A DNA stretch of 11,839 nucleotides, from assembly GCA_029747585.1 (NCBI GenBank), contig JAPEVF010001253.1, positions 1 to 11,839 of the forward strand, written 5' to 3'. The notes beneath the pieces were generated by a model that saw only the letters and a list, made by a program, of their open reading frames with translations, made no database searches and had not been told where the DNA came from. Below, one piece after another: positions 1-7,589 of this stretch. Positions within the stretch are counted from its first letter, which is position 1; each line of letters starts with the position of its first letter. A program made the position numbers and the translations under genes. This DNA is from Pleurotus djamor (taxonomy: Eukaryota > Basidiomycota > Agaricomycetes > Agaricales > Pleurotaceae).

Positions 1-1335
1 AATTCCAAAATCTCGACCCAGCCTTTCGTAAACTTGGTCAGAGATGACGAGATGATGTACGGACACGGGGGTATAGTTCGTTTTGGCTGGCGTATCGTGG
101 TTGTTTGTGTATTCGAGTTTTTCCGAGGTGTCGGGAGGTAAGTCGAGCGGAACTCCTTCATTGATCATGTCAGAGTCCATCTAACAGATAGAAAAGACAG
201 GGATACGACGTACCTTCAAGGTCCCATGCGTATCTAGCCCGCACCATCAAAGGTTCCACCACGAAATCAACATTTCGTCCTAGCAGCAAAACACCNAAAA
301 AATGCGATAATTTATGAGTACACCATCTTCAAAACACATTGAATCGACTCACCCGACCCCCACACAGCCTTCCAAAGTCATTCCATGATGATATGCCGGC
401 CGTTTTCGCGTGTCTGACATTTTGGGGTCAAGGGGACTGTCCGACGGGTGCACGGCTCGAAATTCGAAAACACAACGCAGCCTTTCGTAAACCCGGTCAA
501 AGGGTCTCTGATGACGTACGAACGAGGGTGTACGACGATCGTAGACCTCGGGTTTGATGCGGATTGGGAAATTCGTGGTTTGTGGTTTTTCGCGAGGGTA
601 AGTGAGACAAGTTGGTTGTAGTGAGAATGTTTGATAACGAAGATCTGTAACACTTGTTAGATTGTCAGGTTGGTCAAGAAGGAGTTTGATTGGCTTACCA
701 GTGTCGCTCCGTCCGAAGTAGGCTGCTCCTCCAAGGTTTCACGGAGATATTGAGGATTCTAGTGGTTGGTGGTAAGTGAGTGGATCGTTCTCAAATCATA
801 TCGAATCGACTCACCAGATACCCTACTTTGATGCTAGACCGGCTCGGCTGCGATAATCGAGTCGTTCCGGTTGTTTTCAAGTTTCCATCATGTCGGGGAG
901 GGGAGTGGTTCCTTCCAAAATGGCGAAAACGAACCGCGGGCCTTGATAAACTCGGTCAAGGGTGCGGCAATAGTGGACGAACTAGGGTCCATAGCGATCG
1001 TACGTCCGTCTATCGAAGTGGATCGGGAAATCGAAGTTTCCTCCGTGGTGAGGAGGAAATATGGTTGTGGCGCCTTCAATATTGTAGTAAGCCTTTCGTA
1101 AACGTGATCTCAGATAGATTGACGACGTACCTTCAAGGTATATCTGGATTCAAGTGGATTCGTGCGGTTCCGATGGAGAAAGCAAGGATTCCGTCTCGAG
1201 GACGAGACGACGGACCAACGCCTCGAAAACTCGAGGTACCCGTTCGCAAACGGCATGGAATCTCGTCCATAGGTATCCAAACACGGGGCCGTATGTGGTC
1301 TTTGTCAGTGTTTCGAGATGATTGAGGAATTTCAA
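1..1335. repeat. Left copy of ~1.34 kb dispersed direct repeat
   Basis: This stretch matches 10505-11839 in the same orientation. Positions 780-1335 align without gaps to 11284-11839 with 10 mismatches by eye count (about 98% identity). Positions 1-345 are also very close, while 345-780 is more diverged and carries small indels. It holds four diverged internal units, recognised by a core like cctttcgtaaactyggtca at 22, 481, 941 and 1092. Several frames are open on both strands, including one of 181 codons from a GTG on the plus strand, but 8 of the 10 differences change an amino acid in that frame, which argues against coding selection. Splice-like signals occur on both strands, for example a minus-strand intron GTAAGC...CTAAC...CAG at about 650-703. 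No protein family was recognised. The true left end lies outside the window. Confidence 0.9.
650..703 (-). other. Predicted short intron inside the left repeat
   Basis: Read on the minus strand this 54-nt stretch starts with GTAAGCC, has a CTAAC branch-like element about ten bases before the 3' end, and ends in ACAG. It has the same architecture as the introns of the neighbouring minus-strand units. The corresponding stretch in the right copy (around 11145-11189) keeps donor and acceptor although the middle has lost about nine bases. The repeat may therefore derive from an intron-containing gene on the minus strand. The flanking exons (towards 780 and towards 480) give no recognisable protein. 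Confidence 0.4.
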
Positions 1336-1417
1336 GATTTATGACCTCATAGGTAAATCCATGTTTTTCGCCCATTAGTTCATTGTAGATCTTGAATTCG
1401 AGAAGCGGATGACGTAC

Positions 1418-3257
1418 CTGAACGACTTGCGAAGCCCTGGACAATAGCGTTGGTTGCGCCGCGAGAGAGGAAATGAAGGTCTGGGTTGTGTGGGGGAACG
1501 AAGGGAGTAGTGTGAGTTAAGAAGTTGTGTGAAGTGAATTTCGTGACTTACAAGTGCTAACAGACGTCTCTGGTACTGCTGGACTGGTCCCTGTGACGTA
1601 GATTGACCTTTTCGGCGCGGGGAGGGACCAGGATGTAGGATCTCCAAAAATGACCCCACCCATGCTTTACTCCCTCAAGGCTCACAAACTCGATCACGGC
1701 TCGTCGAATGGGGTAGAAACGAGGGGAGGAGGTTAACCCCATCATTGCATAGCCTATCCCTGTCATTTAGTCAAGTATTTCTTCATTTCTAGACCTGGTA
1801 AGTTGCCAGGTACATCGGAAGTGTTTGACTGACTTACCAAGCATCCCTTCGATGATGATGACGTTCTCCGGATGTGCCGACAACAACCCTCTCCATAGTT
1901 TCGAGGCGACCGGCTGCAACATGTCTCGATCAAGGGCAGTGAGTCTTTGAGCACGAAATCTCGATCTTCGAGATGGACAGGAACCGGGTGCTCGAGGAGC
2001 CGTTGTGGTGTAGGCAGATGGGGATGAGTAAGCCAGAAGGTGAATTCGAGGCCGTTGGAGAGGTGACGTTGAGAGATTCCAACTGAACGGGTCCCGGATG
2101 AGAGACAGCTGCAAGCCAGGGGTAGAGTCGAGGTGTAGGCAGACGGGGATGAGTGGAGGTGTATTCGAGGCCGTTGGTGAGGCCGAGAGAGTGGATGGGT
2201 GAGCAAGCCTGAGTACTGCAGGGATGTCGGCGAGCGAGTAAGCCATCCGCTGATGTCTTCGATCAAGGGGGGAATACTTACCGAGTAGGAGGGGAGCCGT
2301 GATCGGTCGGCTCGCTTGGACTGTGATCGAAATTAGTGAGGTCAGCGCGGAGGGAGGCTAGTGCGCGATTATGTACTTACCCCTTCTTTCAGCTTCTCGT
2401 TGTTGTCAACGGCGACCATGCGGTTGTTGTCGTCGCTGGTGGCGACGTCTGGCTGACTATTATCTGTAGAGTGAGGTTGATGGTAGTGTTGAGTACCTGA
2501 ATGAAAGAATAAACTCGGACTTACCAACGATAATCTAACGCGCACCGAGTCTTTGAAAATAATTAATGAGTGAGTGCACTACATATGGACGGACTCACAT
2601 ATCAATACTTGGCAGTGATATTGTCTCGATGATGAGTGGATTTATTACTGGAACGAGGTGGATGAGCGGCTGGGATCACTGATCGAAGTGGAACAGACTT
2701 GGTACTCGAAAATTGGACACATGGCTAGTAAACAGAATTAGTGCCATCGATGAAGTCAGTCATAATTGATGAAGCAAAGGCTTACCAGTTTGAATGGATA
2801 TCGTAGTGTTACTTCAATGAGGCCATTCCTAGAGGGAAACAATCGAGTGGAATTCTGAAACCAATTAGACTGGACTTACTTGATACTAATCGCACGACTT
2901 GTGGATTCTACTGGACAAATGTGAGAGATCAGTAGTTTCGGATGGTTATTAATGTATTACTCACCTTGAGAGTCAAATGCGAGCACTGAAGGATAGATGA
3001 TTAGTTACGAGCAAGCAATAATAAGAGAAAAGTGACCGAACTTACGAGCAGTCAAGATATGTCTTCGGGGTAAAGTGACGGTCAATGTCTGATAGACTGT
3101 GAAGACTAGATGGCGGCGTACCAGAGCCGTACAAATTAAAAGGAGGAGTCTGTATAGGATTGCAAGTCAGATCGTGGTACTCTATAGATGGGAGTTGGGC
3201 GTGGCTTACCAAAGTTGATAAGAATAGTGGAGAGCGCGTCGCTTGGGGGGATGACAA
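1418..3257 (-). pseudogene. Decayed intron-rich gene, possibly Arp10-like
   Basis: On the minus strand there are about twelve exons, at 3257-3210, 3149-3046, 2985-2965, 2910-2880, 2828-2786, 2724-2599, 2550-2525, 2463-2381, 2320-2282, 2215-1838, 1759-1552 and 1480-1418. They are separated by introns of 48-78 nt, nearly all with GTAAGT, GTAAGC or GTGAGT donors and YAG acceptors. No ATG opens the first exons, and the frame breaks at several junctions (a stop in exon 3 in the frame of exon 2, an in-frame stop in exon 6, a frame switch inside exon 10). Fragments look like protein. In exon 10 a stretch reading RDMLQPVASKLWRGLL, followed by an AHPENVIIIEGML segment, resembles the helix-strand region of dynactin subunit Arp10 (human RHLLVNPRDRRVVIIESVL). 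TYLDCSARI in exons 2-3 and ESTSRAIS in exon 4 would fit the N-terminal phosphate-binding region. The family call is tentative. Alternatives are a spliced non-coding RNA or sequencing errors. Confidence 0.45.
2009..2182. repeat. Imperfect tandem duplication inside exon 10
   Basis: The stretch tgtaggcagatggggatgag at 2009 recurs with one change at 2134. The adjoining attcgaggccgttgg at about 2044 recurs at 2163. The offset is 125 bp on one side and 119 bp on the other, both leaving remainder 2 when divided by 3. A duplication of this size shifts the reading frame, which fits the frame switch seen inside this exon. Confidence 0.75.
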
Positions 3258-3360
3258 AGGGGGAGAGGCGAGAGAAGGAGAGAGAAGGAGAGAGTAGAAG
3301 AGATGAGATGAGATGGGAGGTGATGAGGACTTTGAGTCGAAATTGGCCTGGTATTTATAG
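3250..3360 (-). promoter_or_regulatory. TATA box and pyrimidine-rich leader of the minus-strand unit
   Basis: Read on the minus strand, TATAAATA occurs at about 3351-3358. It is followed by a long CT-rich tract at about 3255-3320 (agagaaggagagag on the plus strand), then the first 5' splice site at 3209. TATA plus a CT-rich leader is common in fungal promoters. There is no ATG between the TATA box and the first donor, so either the start codon was lost or the transcript is non-coding. Confidence 0.5.
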
Positions 3361-3442
3361 GGAGACGGCGAGGTTGGTGTATTCGTGCGTTTCCGAAGAA
3401 ACAGCTCATTCGAAGCCGCAGAAAATTTCTCTGACAGCTACA

Positions 3443-3461
3443 GCTCGGCTCAGAGCCGAGC
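3443..3461. other. Perfect 8-bp-stem hairpin
   Basis: gctcggct, loop cag, agccgagc form a perfect inverted repeat. It lies about 85 bp upstream of the minus-strand TATA box and 33 bp from a second hairpin. It could be a protein-binding palindrome or part of a structured transcript. No known RNA family was recognised. Confidence 0.6.
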
Positions 3462-3494
3462 AAAGGGTCTTAGCGCTCAGGGTCTCACAGCCTA

Positions 3495-3511
3495 GCGGGC
3501 CAAGTGCCCGC
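3495..3511. other. Second hairpin, 6-bp GC stem
   Basis: gcgggc, loop caagt, gcccgc form a perfect inverted repeat just after the previous hairpin. No T-run follows, so it is not a simple bacterial-type terminator. Confidence 0.5.
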
Positions 3512-4234
3512 TTCAAACGCAAGAACGGAGCGAACAGTACGACGAGGAGAGGGTTGAATAGAGTGAATCCCCGTTGTCCCTGCTCCACTTGTGCTGGCAG
3601 GATTCGACTGGTCCACGTCTGAGGTACAGTATGGGCGTATGGGCGTCTATTTGTGCACCTGGTGCATGAGCCTGACGGTGAGGAGGGTAGAATTGACGAG
3701 GAACGATGAGGAGGAGGAGGGATAGGAGCGAGAACAGGAGTGATCGGACTTCGTCACAAACTGTTTTTTCACGGCGACGATCATGGCCTCACTTCTTCTG
3801 GCCGTCTCACATACCCTCACCTACTTCTACTCAAGACACTTACAGAGCACGGAACACACAAACTGAGTATTGGGAATATTTGGTGATTTTTTGTTGCGGC
3901 CGGAAATAGCTGACCCCTGACTTTGCCAAGCTGTTTCCTAAATCGGACTTGAACTCTGGCTTTCTTCCCTACCACCATCTTTCGTCGCCGCTCCCTCTCT
4001 CCTCACTCCTTCCACCCTTCATTCCCAGAGTTCACTTCCTGACTACCCAGCAGAAAATGTCATCCGTAACGCACCGAAACGAGAGCCTCTCGTAACCACT
4101 GGTCTTCGCTCGAATTTCTCAACAAATAATTGGTTCTCAACTAGCCGTCTCGGTGTCTCGGCTCATTTCATGTCTCTCGGAACGCGTGGATTCGCTGCTG
4201 GTAAGCTCTCTGCCGTGCTAGCTGTTTTTTTCGC
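3512..4234. other. Gene-free stretch, CT-rich in part
   Basis: No convincing coding region was found. Positions 3960-4040 are pyrimidine-rich (ctccctctctcctcactcc), resembling a fungal leader or promoter on the plus strand, but no gene with a sensible start follows; instead the TATATA repeat field begins. Open frames here are short and without recognisable motifs. Confidence 0.5.
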
Positions 4235-4818
4235 GCTGATAGACGATATATATATAGATCGTCTCCATTTTGTTGCCACCCTCGTCTTTGGAGCACCCAA
4301 TGTATGTACCTCGTTTTCTCTCCCTTTCTGGCGCAGACTGACAATGTATATACAGATCTTCTCCATTTTGNTCGCTTGTTTTTCGCCGGATTTCTCCACA
4401 TTTCGCCCTCGAATTCGACACGGGAGACGACTCGGAGCACTCGTAAGCACTCGTTTTATTCTCCTTTTCTCCTCCCGCTGATAGACAATGTCTATATAGA
4501 TTTTCTCCATTTTATCGGCCTGTTTTGTATGATTTCTGGTGCGTTTTCGGGATATTCTTTCTCTTCTGACGCGGATTGACAATGTATATATAGAAATTCT
4601 CCATTTCATCGGTATCTACAAGCCCTGCTCGATGCCCTCGTCCTCGCCGCTCTCTCGCATCCCCGAACATCGAAGACTATATGAATCGACGCCATTTTAT
4701 CGGTAGTTTCGTACGGAGCGGCCCACGACCTTGCATGCCGCCTATCTCATCTCTTGCTTTCCCCCGCACTCATTTTTGTGGCCAGAACGATGAAGTATAT
4801 ATGGATCAACTCCATTTT
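4235..4818. repeat. Six-copy TATATA...CTCCATTTT motif array
   Basis: A ~37-bp motif recurs at 4235-4271, 4333-4369, 4477-4513, 4571-4607, 4668-4703 and 4784-4818, all in the same orientation. The consensus is roughly GACAATGTATATATAGATC, then TTCTCCATTTT, often followed by atcgg. Start-to-start spacings are 98, 144, 94, 97 and 116 bp. The sequences between copies are largely unlike each other and pyrimidine-rich. The minus strand has an open frame of about 148 codons (4163-4609) with a repeated KMEKIYI-like peptide, but that peptide is simply the motif read in reverse and I do not call it a gene. One N lies next to copy 2 (4371). Confidence 0.8.
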
Positions 4819-5545
4819 GCTGGTCTCGCCATTTGTCTGTCTCGCGGCACCTCCCTCTCCATCTTTCCACCTCTTGGCGCTCTGAAGCCACGCCCGATTC
4901 GCATTCACGGCCCTCAACGACCATTTGTACAAATGTCCACAGTCTCGTTGCTCCATGGAACTGATGGACTCGACGTTTTCGCCGAGTTTGGTTGCTGCTA
5001 CTTTTGCTGGTTTAGCCATTTGTCTCACCTCCCCGTCCTTTCCTCCACCTTTCTGCACCTTGGTGCTCGAAAGCAACACTCCATTCGCATTCACGGCCCT
5101 CGCCGACTATCTTCTCGCCGTCTCAGGCCCATGGAACCGATGGACTCGACGGAAACGTCCAATTTGGTTGCTGTCACCTCACAACCGGCTGAGTTTGGAC
5201 TTTCTCGCGCACATGAAACCTCACTCTGGATGCCTCGGATTATGGGAACTGAAGTTTGGGATGGATGATTAGGAGCTCCCGAGGTCAGAGGGTGCTTGGG
5301 TGTCCAATGGACTGGATGCTTTTGTTGAGTTGGGTTGCTTTCAGCTTGTGCTCGGCTCTTTACATGATAGAACTGGAGTTTGAGATTGGTGCGGGGATGG
5401 TTTTCGAGGGATTTGGGTGTCTCACGGAACTGATGGATTTTCGTTGAGTTGGGTTGCTGTTGCCTCGCATTTGCATCCGTGGACCTGGAGTTTGAAGGAG
5501 CTTGCAAGGGAGTTTGGTTGGTCCATGGAGCTGATGGACTTGAAT
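4816..5545. repeat. Second repeat family with ~175-186 bp spacing
   Basis: The block from tttgctggtctcgccatttgtct (4816) to gcattcacggccct (4901) recurs at 5003-5100, about 186 bp later. A second marker, ccatggaactgatggactcgac and variants, appears at 4953, 5129, 5304, 5423 and 5522. The first four copies are followed, directly or within about 30 bp, by a tttggttgct or gttgagttgggttgct element. Spacing shrinks from about 175 bp to about 100 bp along the array. The plus-strand frames 4681-5268 and 4925-5272 are open through part of it, but they have repeat-derived sequence and no recognised domain, so no CDS is called. Confidence 0.75.
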
Positions 5546-5662
5546 ATTTCTGTCTACAAAGGATATGTTTTCCGAGCGTAATTTAGAGATCTACAGAGAT
5601 CTGTTGTTTGTGGACAAAATACACTTGATTTTCCTGCAAAGCCCAGGTCTGGTCTTAGGATC

Positions 5663-5679
5663 CACTACGGAGCCGAATA
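5663..5679. repeat. Left short direct repeat flanking the LTR-like segment
   Basis: cactacggagccgaata matches cactaggagccgggta at 6069-6084 apart from one missing base and two changes. The two copies bracket the LTR-like segment. They may be remnants of a duplication made on insertion, but they are longer than the 4-6 bp usual for LTR elements, so chance or another mechanism is possible. Confidence 0.35.
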
Positions 5680-5793
5680 CTTAGTACTGGATGAAAATTG
5701 CTGTACCGAATATGTAGGCAGCTGTTGACGGAAGCGAGGAGTGATTGAGTGACGGGGGGACTGTTGGTCTGACGTGGCAGAGGACCAGAGGTG

Positions 5794-5800
5794 TATATAA
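5794..5800 (+). promoter_or_regulatory. TATA box
   Basis: tatataa lies 51 bp before the ATG at 5851, in GC-rich surroundings. It may be the promoter of the LTR-like segment or of a short transcript. Confidence 0.4.
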
Positions 5801-5850
5801 GGAGGGGGACTTGGGTGGGCTGTCTGCATCCATTCCCCCGTCCCGTCGTG

Positions 5851-5973
5851 ATGCTGCTGGTCCCCATCGTCCCCACTGTAGTTGGTAGGTCTTCTCTCGT
5901 AGTCAGTAGTCTACCGCATGTACTAGTAGTAGTAGTAGGAGGCCGGCATGCTGCCGGTCTCAATTTTAATTGA
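5851..5973 (+). CDS. Possible 40-residue hydrophobic small ORF
   Basis: An ATG 51 bp downstream of a TATA box opens a 40-codon frame. The peptide starts MLLVPIVPTVVGRSSLVV and has a run of valines encoded by a GTA triplet repeat (about 5927-5938). It is hydrophobic enough to sit in a membrane. The stop at 5971-5973 lies within the arm of a hairpin. No family was recognised. It lies inside the LTR-like segment and could be a chance frame. Confidence 0.2.
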   Translation: MLLVPIVPTVVGRSSLVVSSLPHVLVVVVGGRHAAGLNFN

Positions 5974-5974
5974 G
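5943..5974. other. Two adjacent hairpins
   Basis: ccggc-atgct-gccgg (5943-5957) is followed at once by ctcaatt-tt-aattgag (5959-5974), both with perfect stems of 5 and 7 bp. They directly follow the GTA repeat. They may shape the 3' end of a short transcript from the TATA box at 5794, or be structure within the LTR-like segment. Confidence 0.5.
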
Positions 5975-6068
5975 GAGGGACGAGCGCTACGGACCTATCA
6001 GAATCCCTTTCATTTCGTTTTCACAAAAACACAGCATATCTGCCGCTTCCAAGAACTAAGTCAAACAA

Positions 6069-6084
6069 CACTAGGAGCCGGGTA
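6069..6084. repeat. Right short direct repeat, overlapping the Dnmt2 stop
   Basis: cactaggagccgggta is the partner of 5663-5679. On the minus strand it encodes the last residues (PGS) and the TAG stop of the methyltransferase. The partner copy has one extra base exactly where the TAG arises and would read GSVV there. Confidence 0.35.
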
Positions 6085-6835
6085 TGTGCCTCCAAAGACG
6101 GTCAGGTGATGGAATAGCCGTCGGGAACGCGAGCGGTGCCATCTTGGCGAGGAGATAGTACCGCAGACGTGAGTTGGGTATCCCAAATTGAAGAGGCGTA
6201 AGAAGGAACTCCATCGTATTGTATCCTAGCGAGTGGAGGGTGTCCAGCAAGGTTTGGCGGGTGGATGACGTCTTGATCACAATATTCACTCATGGTAGCA
6301 TCGAGAAACCAGAAAATGAAGCACCTCAAACCCTGTAACGTTCTCAACGAGTAAGCGGGTAGGATGGACCCCAGTACCCATGTCAACAAGACTGGGTAGC
6401 ACGGACTGAATGAGATGGAGAAACGAGCGAGCCCGGGGATCCTGCTCGCCCTTCGCAAGCGGATTGAGGACAGTATACGGTTGACAAGAAGGCGATAATA
6501 GCCAGAGATCCGCAGGCGGAGACTTTTCAAGCAAGGACAGGGCGGTCAAGGACGCGATGTCGACCTAGATCAGCATTAAGAATTCGAGGGGGGAACTGAG
6601 TATCAGGTTTAAGATGAACCTTTTTAACGAGTTTAGGGCCCCAATTTGCTTCGTAGACCTTGCAAGCAGTTTGATCCCAGTCAAACGAGCGCGAGACGGT
6701 GCCATCGACGTTGCTTCGATGCAATGCAAGATGAAGACCACCTGAAGGGTCAAATCTGAGTAAGTACCTACCCATACATGCGAGAAGTAAGGACTTGCCA
6801 ATGCCACTATAGAACTCCCATGCGATGATAGGCAT
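6071..6835 (-). CDS. Truncated Dnmt2-type cytosine-5 methyltransferase
   Basis: Dnmt2/TRDMT1 enzymes methylate C38 of tRNA-Asp and some other tRNAs using S-adenosylmethionine. Exons at 6835-6799, 6741-6620, 6564-6325 and 6271-6071 give 199 residues. Motif I, EFYSGIGG (residues 7-14), is completed across intron 1. SFDWDQTACKVYEANW covers residues 31-46. Motif IV, SPSCQPYT (77-84), has the catalytic Cys80, with Ser where PPCQ is usual. SFLHLI and ENVTGFE (motif VI, 127-133) follow, then motif VIII, QFGIPNSRLRYYLLAK (161-176). The protein stops at HIPGS, so the target-recognition region with the CFT signature and the final SAM-pocket motifs are missing; family members are usually about 330-400 residues. 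Intron 1 (6798-6742) has a GC donor. Intron 2 (6619-6565) has a weak GTTCAT donor, supported by homology and by the relic copy. Intron 3 is 6324-6272. An active enzyme is unlikely. Confidence 0.85.
6742..6798 (-). other. GC-AG intron of the Dnmt2-like gene
   Basis: This 57-nt intron begins GCAAGT and ends TTCAG. Removing it joins G to GT and restores the invariant GIGG of motif I, so the boundaries are fixed by homology. GC donors are a known minor class and are normally supported, as here, by a strong AAGT after the GC. Confidence 0.85.
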
Positions 6836-6867
6836 AGAAAATATGGAGGAGGCGAACTTCGTTATGG

Positions 6868-6882
6868 CTCCGAGGCTCGGAG
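6868..6882. promoter_or_regulatory. 15-bp palindrome upstream of the Dnmt2 start
   Basis: ctccgag-g-ctcggag is a perfect palindrome with a one-base centre, 33-47 bp upstream of the ATG on the minus strand. It could bind a dimeric regulator or form a hairpin in the 5' leader. No known binding site was recognised. Confidence 0.35.
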
Positions 6883-7495
6883 TCTCGGACCTGGCGCTTG
6901 GTGCAGGTTCGTCTTAGGGGCAGAGTTGAGGAGTGTCACGCATTTTCTCCAGCTTTACATCCTGGAGGCTAGTTGTATATTCAGCGGGTTTTGAGTTAGG
7001 CAGGCTTAGAGAGCTAGGATAGATTGAGTATCAGAGAAGTTTATCTTATTGATGTGGATAGGTATCCACGATACAAAGTATCATCTAGACTATGAAGAAG
7101 GGAAACCGATTACGAGTCCAAGCTCGATGGTAACCTGGCGGCCTACGTTCGAAGAGAGCAGACAGACAGAGAGGAGATGGCCAAAATGGATGTTATCAGT
7201 GGAAGAGCTCCCAAACGAGGCCCGAAGTCAATCGCAAGATGTCACCAGCGACTGGAGAGCGACACTAGCACTAGTAAGAGAAACTGGGAGCTACGTCTCA
7301 AGATGATTCTCCGGCATGCCCGTATCATTTTGGAGGGATGGAACGGTGCCAGTTGAGTTGAAGAGGTGCCTTTTCTGAAGAGACTGGAAGGGCGGGTTGA
7401 GTGGGTCAATAGTGTGATCATAAGGGTGGTGTTTGCAACGCGAGTCGGTCTCCTCCGGCTGACCAGTGGGCTGAATCATCTTTGAATATCAGAGA
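6883..7495. other. Stretch without a recognised gene
   Basis: The only longer frame with an ATG is 7052-7306 on the plus strand (84 codons, MWIGIHDTKYHLDYEEG at the start). It is charged and has four Trp, but no motif I know. No promoter-like TATA box or CT-rich leader stands in front of it. It may be a relic or chance. The rest holds nothing I recognise. Confidence 0.4.
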
Positions 7496-7547
7496 GGTGG
7501 TGGTGGTGGTGCGTGTGGGTGAGTGCGTGTGGGTGAGTGGGTGAGTG
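7496..7547. repeat. GGT and GTGTGGGTGAGTG simple repeats
   Basis: A run of about six GGT triplets passes into repeated g(c)gtgtgggtgagt units. It is a G-rich strand of low complexity with no gene on it. Confidence 0.85.
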
Positions 7548-7589
7548 CAAAGCAGTGCGAGAGACGATAGATGGCGGAATCAAAGCGGA

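Larger units (their letters stand above)
5723..6070. mobile_element. Possible solo LTR (348 bp)
   Basis: The segment begins TGTTGAC and ends GTCAAACAACA, so it has TG...CA termini inside a short inverted repeat (TGTTG/CAACA) as LTRs of fungal retrotransposons do. It has a TATA box at 5794-5800 where a U3 promoter would be expected. No gag-pol sequence or second LTR is visible, so it would be a solo LTR. No matching 5-bp target duplication is seen (GCAGC to the left, CTAGG to the right), which counts against the call. Its right end coincides with the premature stop of the Dnmt2-like gene. Confidence 0.35.

Noticed and set aside
378..653. Minus-strand frame with DPLTGFTKGCVVFSNF, similar to an RRM RNP-1 motif
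   Set aside because: The matching segments of the other repeat units do not keep the motif, and no second RNP motif or domain length is present. The likeness is probably chance.
780..1325. 181-codon open frame on the plus strand, also present at 11284-11829
   Set aside because: It begins with GTG, not ATG. Eight of the ten base differences between the copies change the amino acid, and other frames are open over the same DNA. It is treated as repeat sequence.
3042..3257. 71-codon minus-strand ORF starting MSSPQATRS
   Set aside because: The first codon is TTG, and a consensus 60-nt intron lies inside it without changing frame. There is no ATG, so it is described only as exons 1-2 of the decayed unit.
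4163..4609. 148-codon minus-strand frame with repeated KMEKIYI-like peptide
   Set aside because: The repeated peptide is the reverse reading of the TATATA motif, the frame contains an N, and no start, splice or domain evidence supports a gene.
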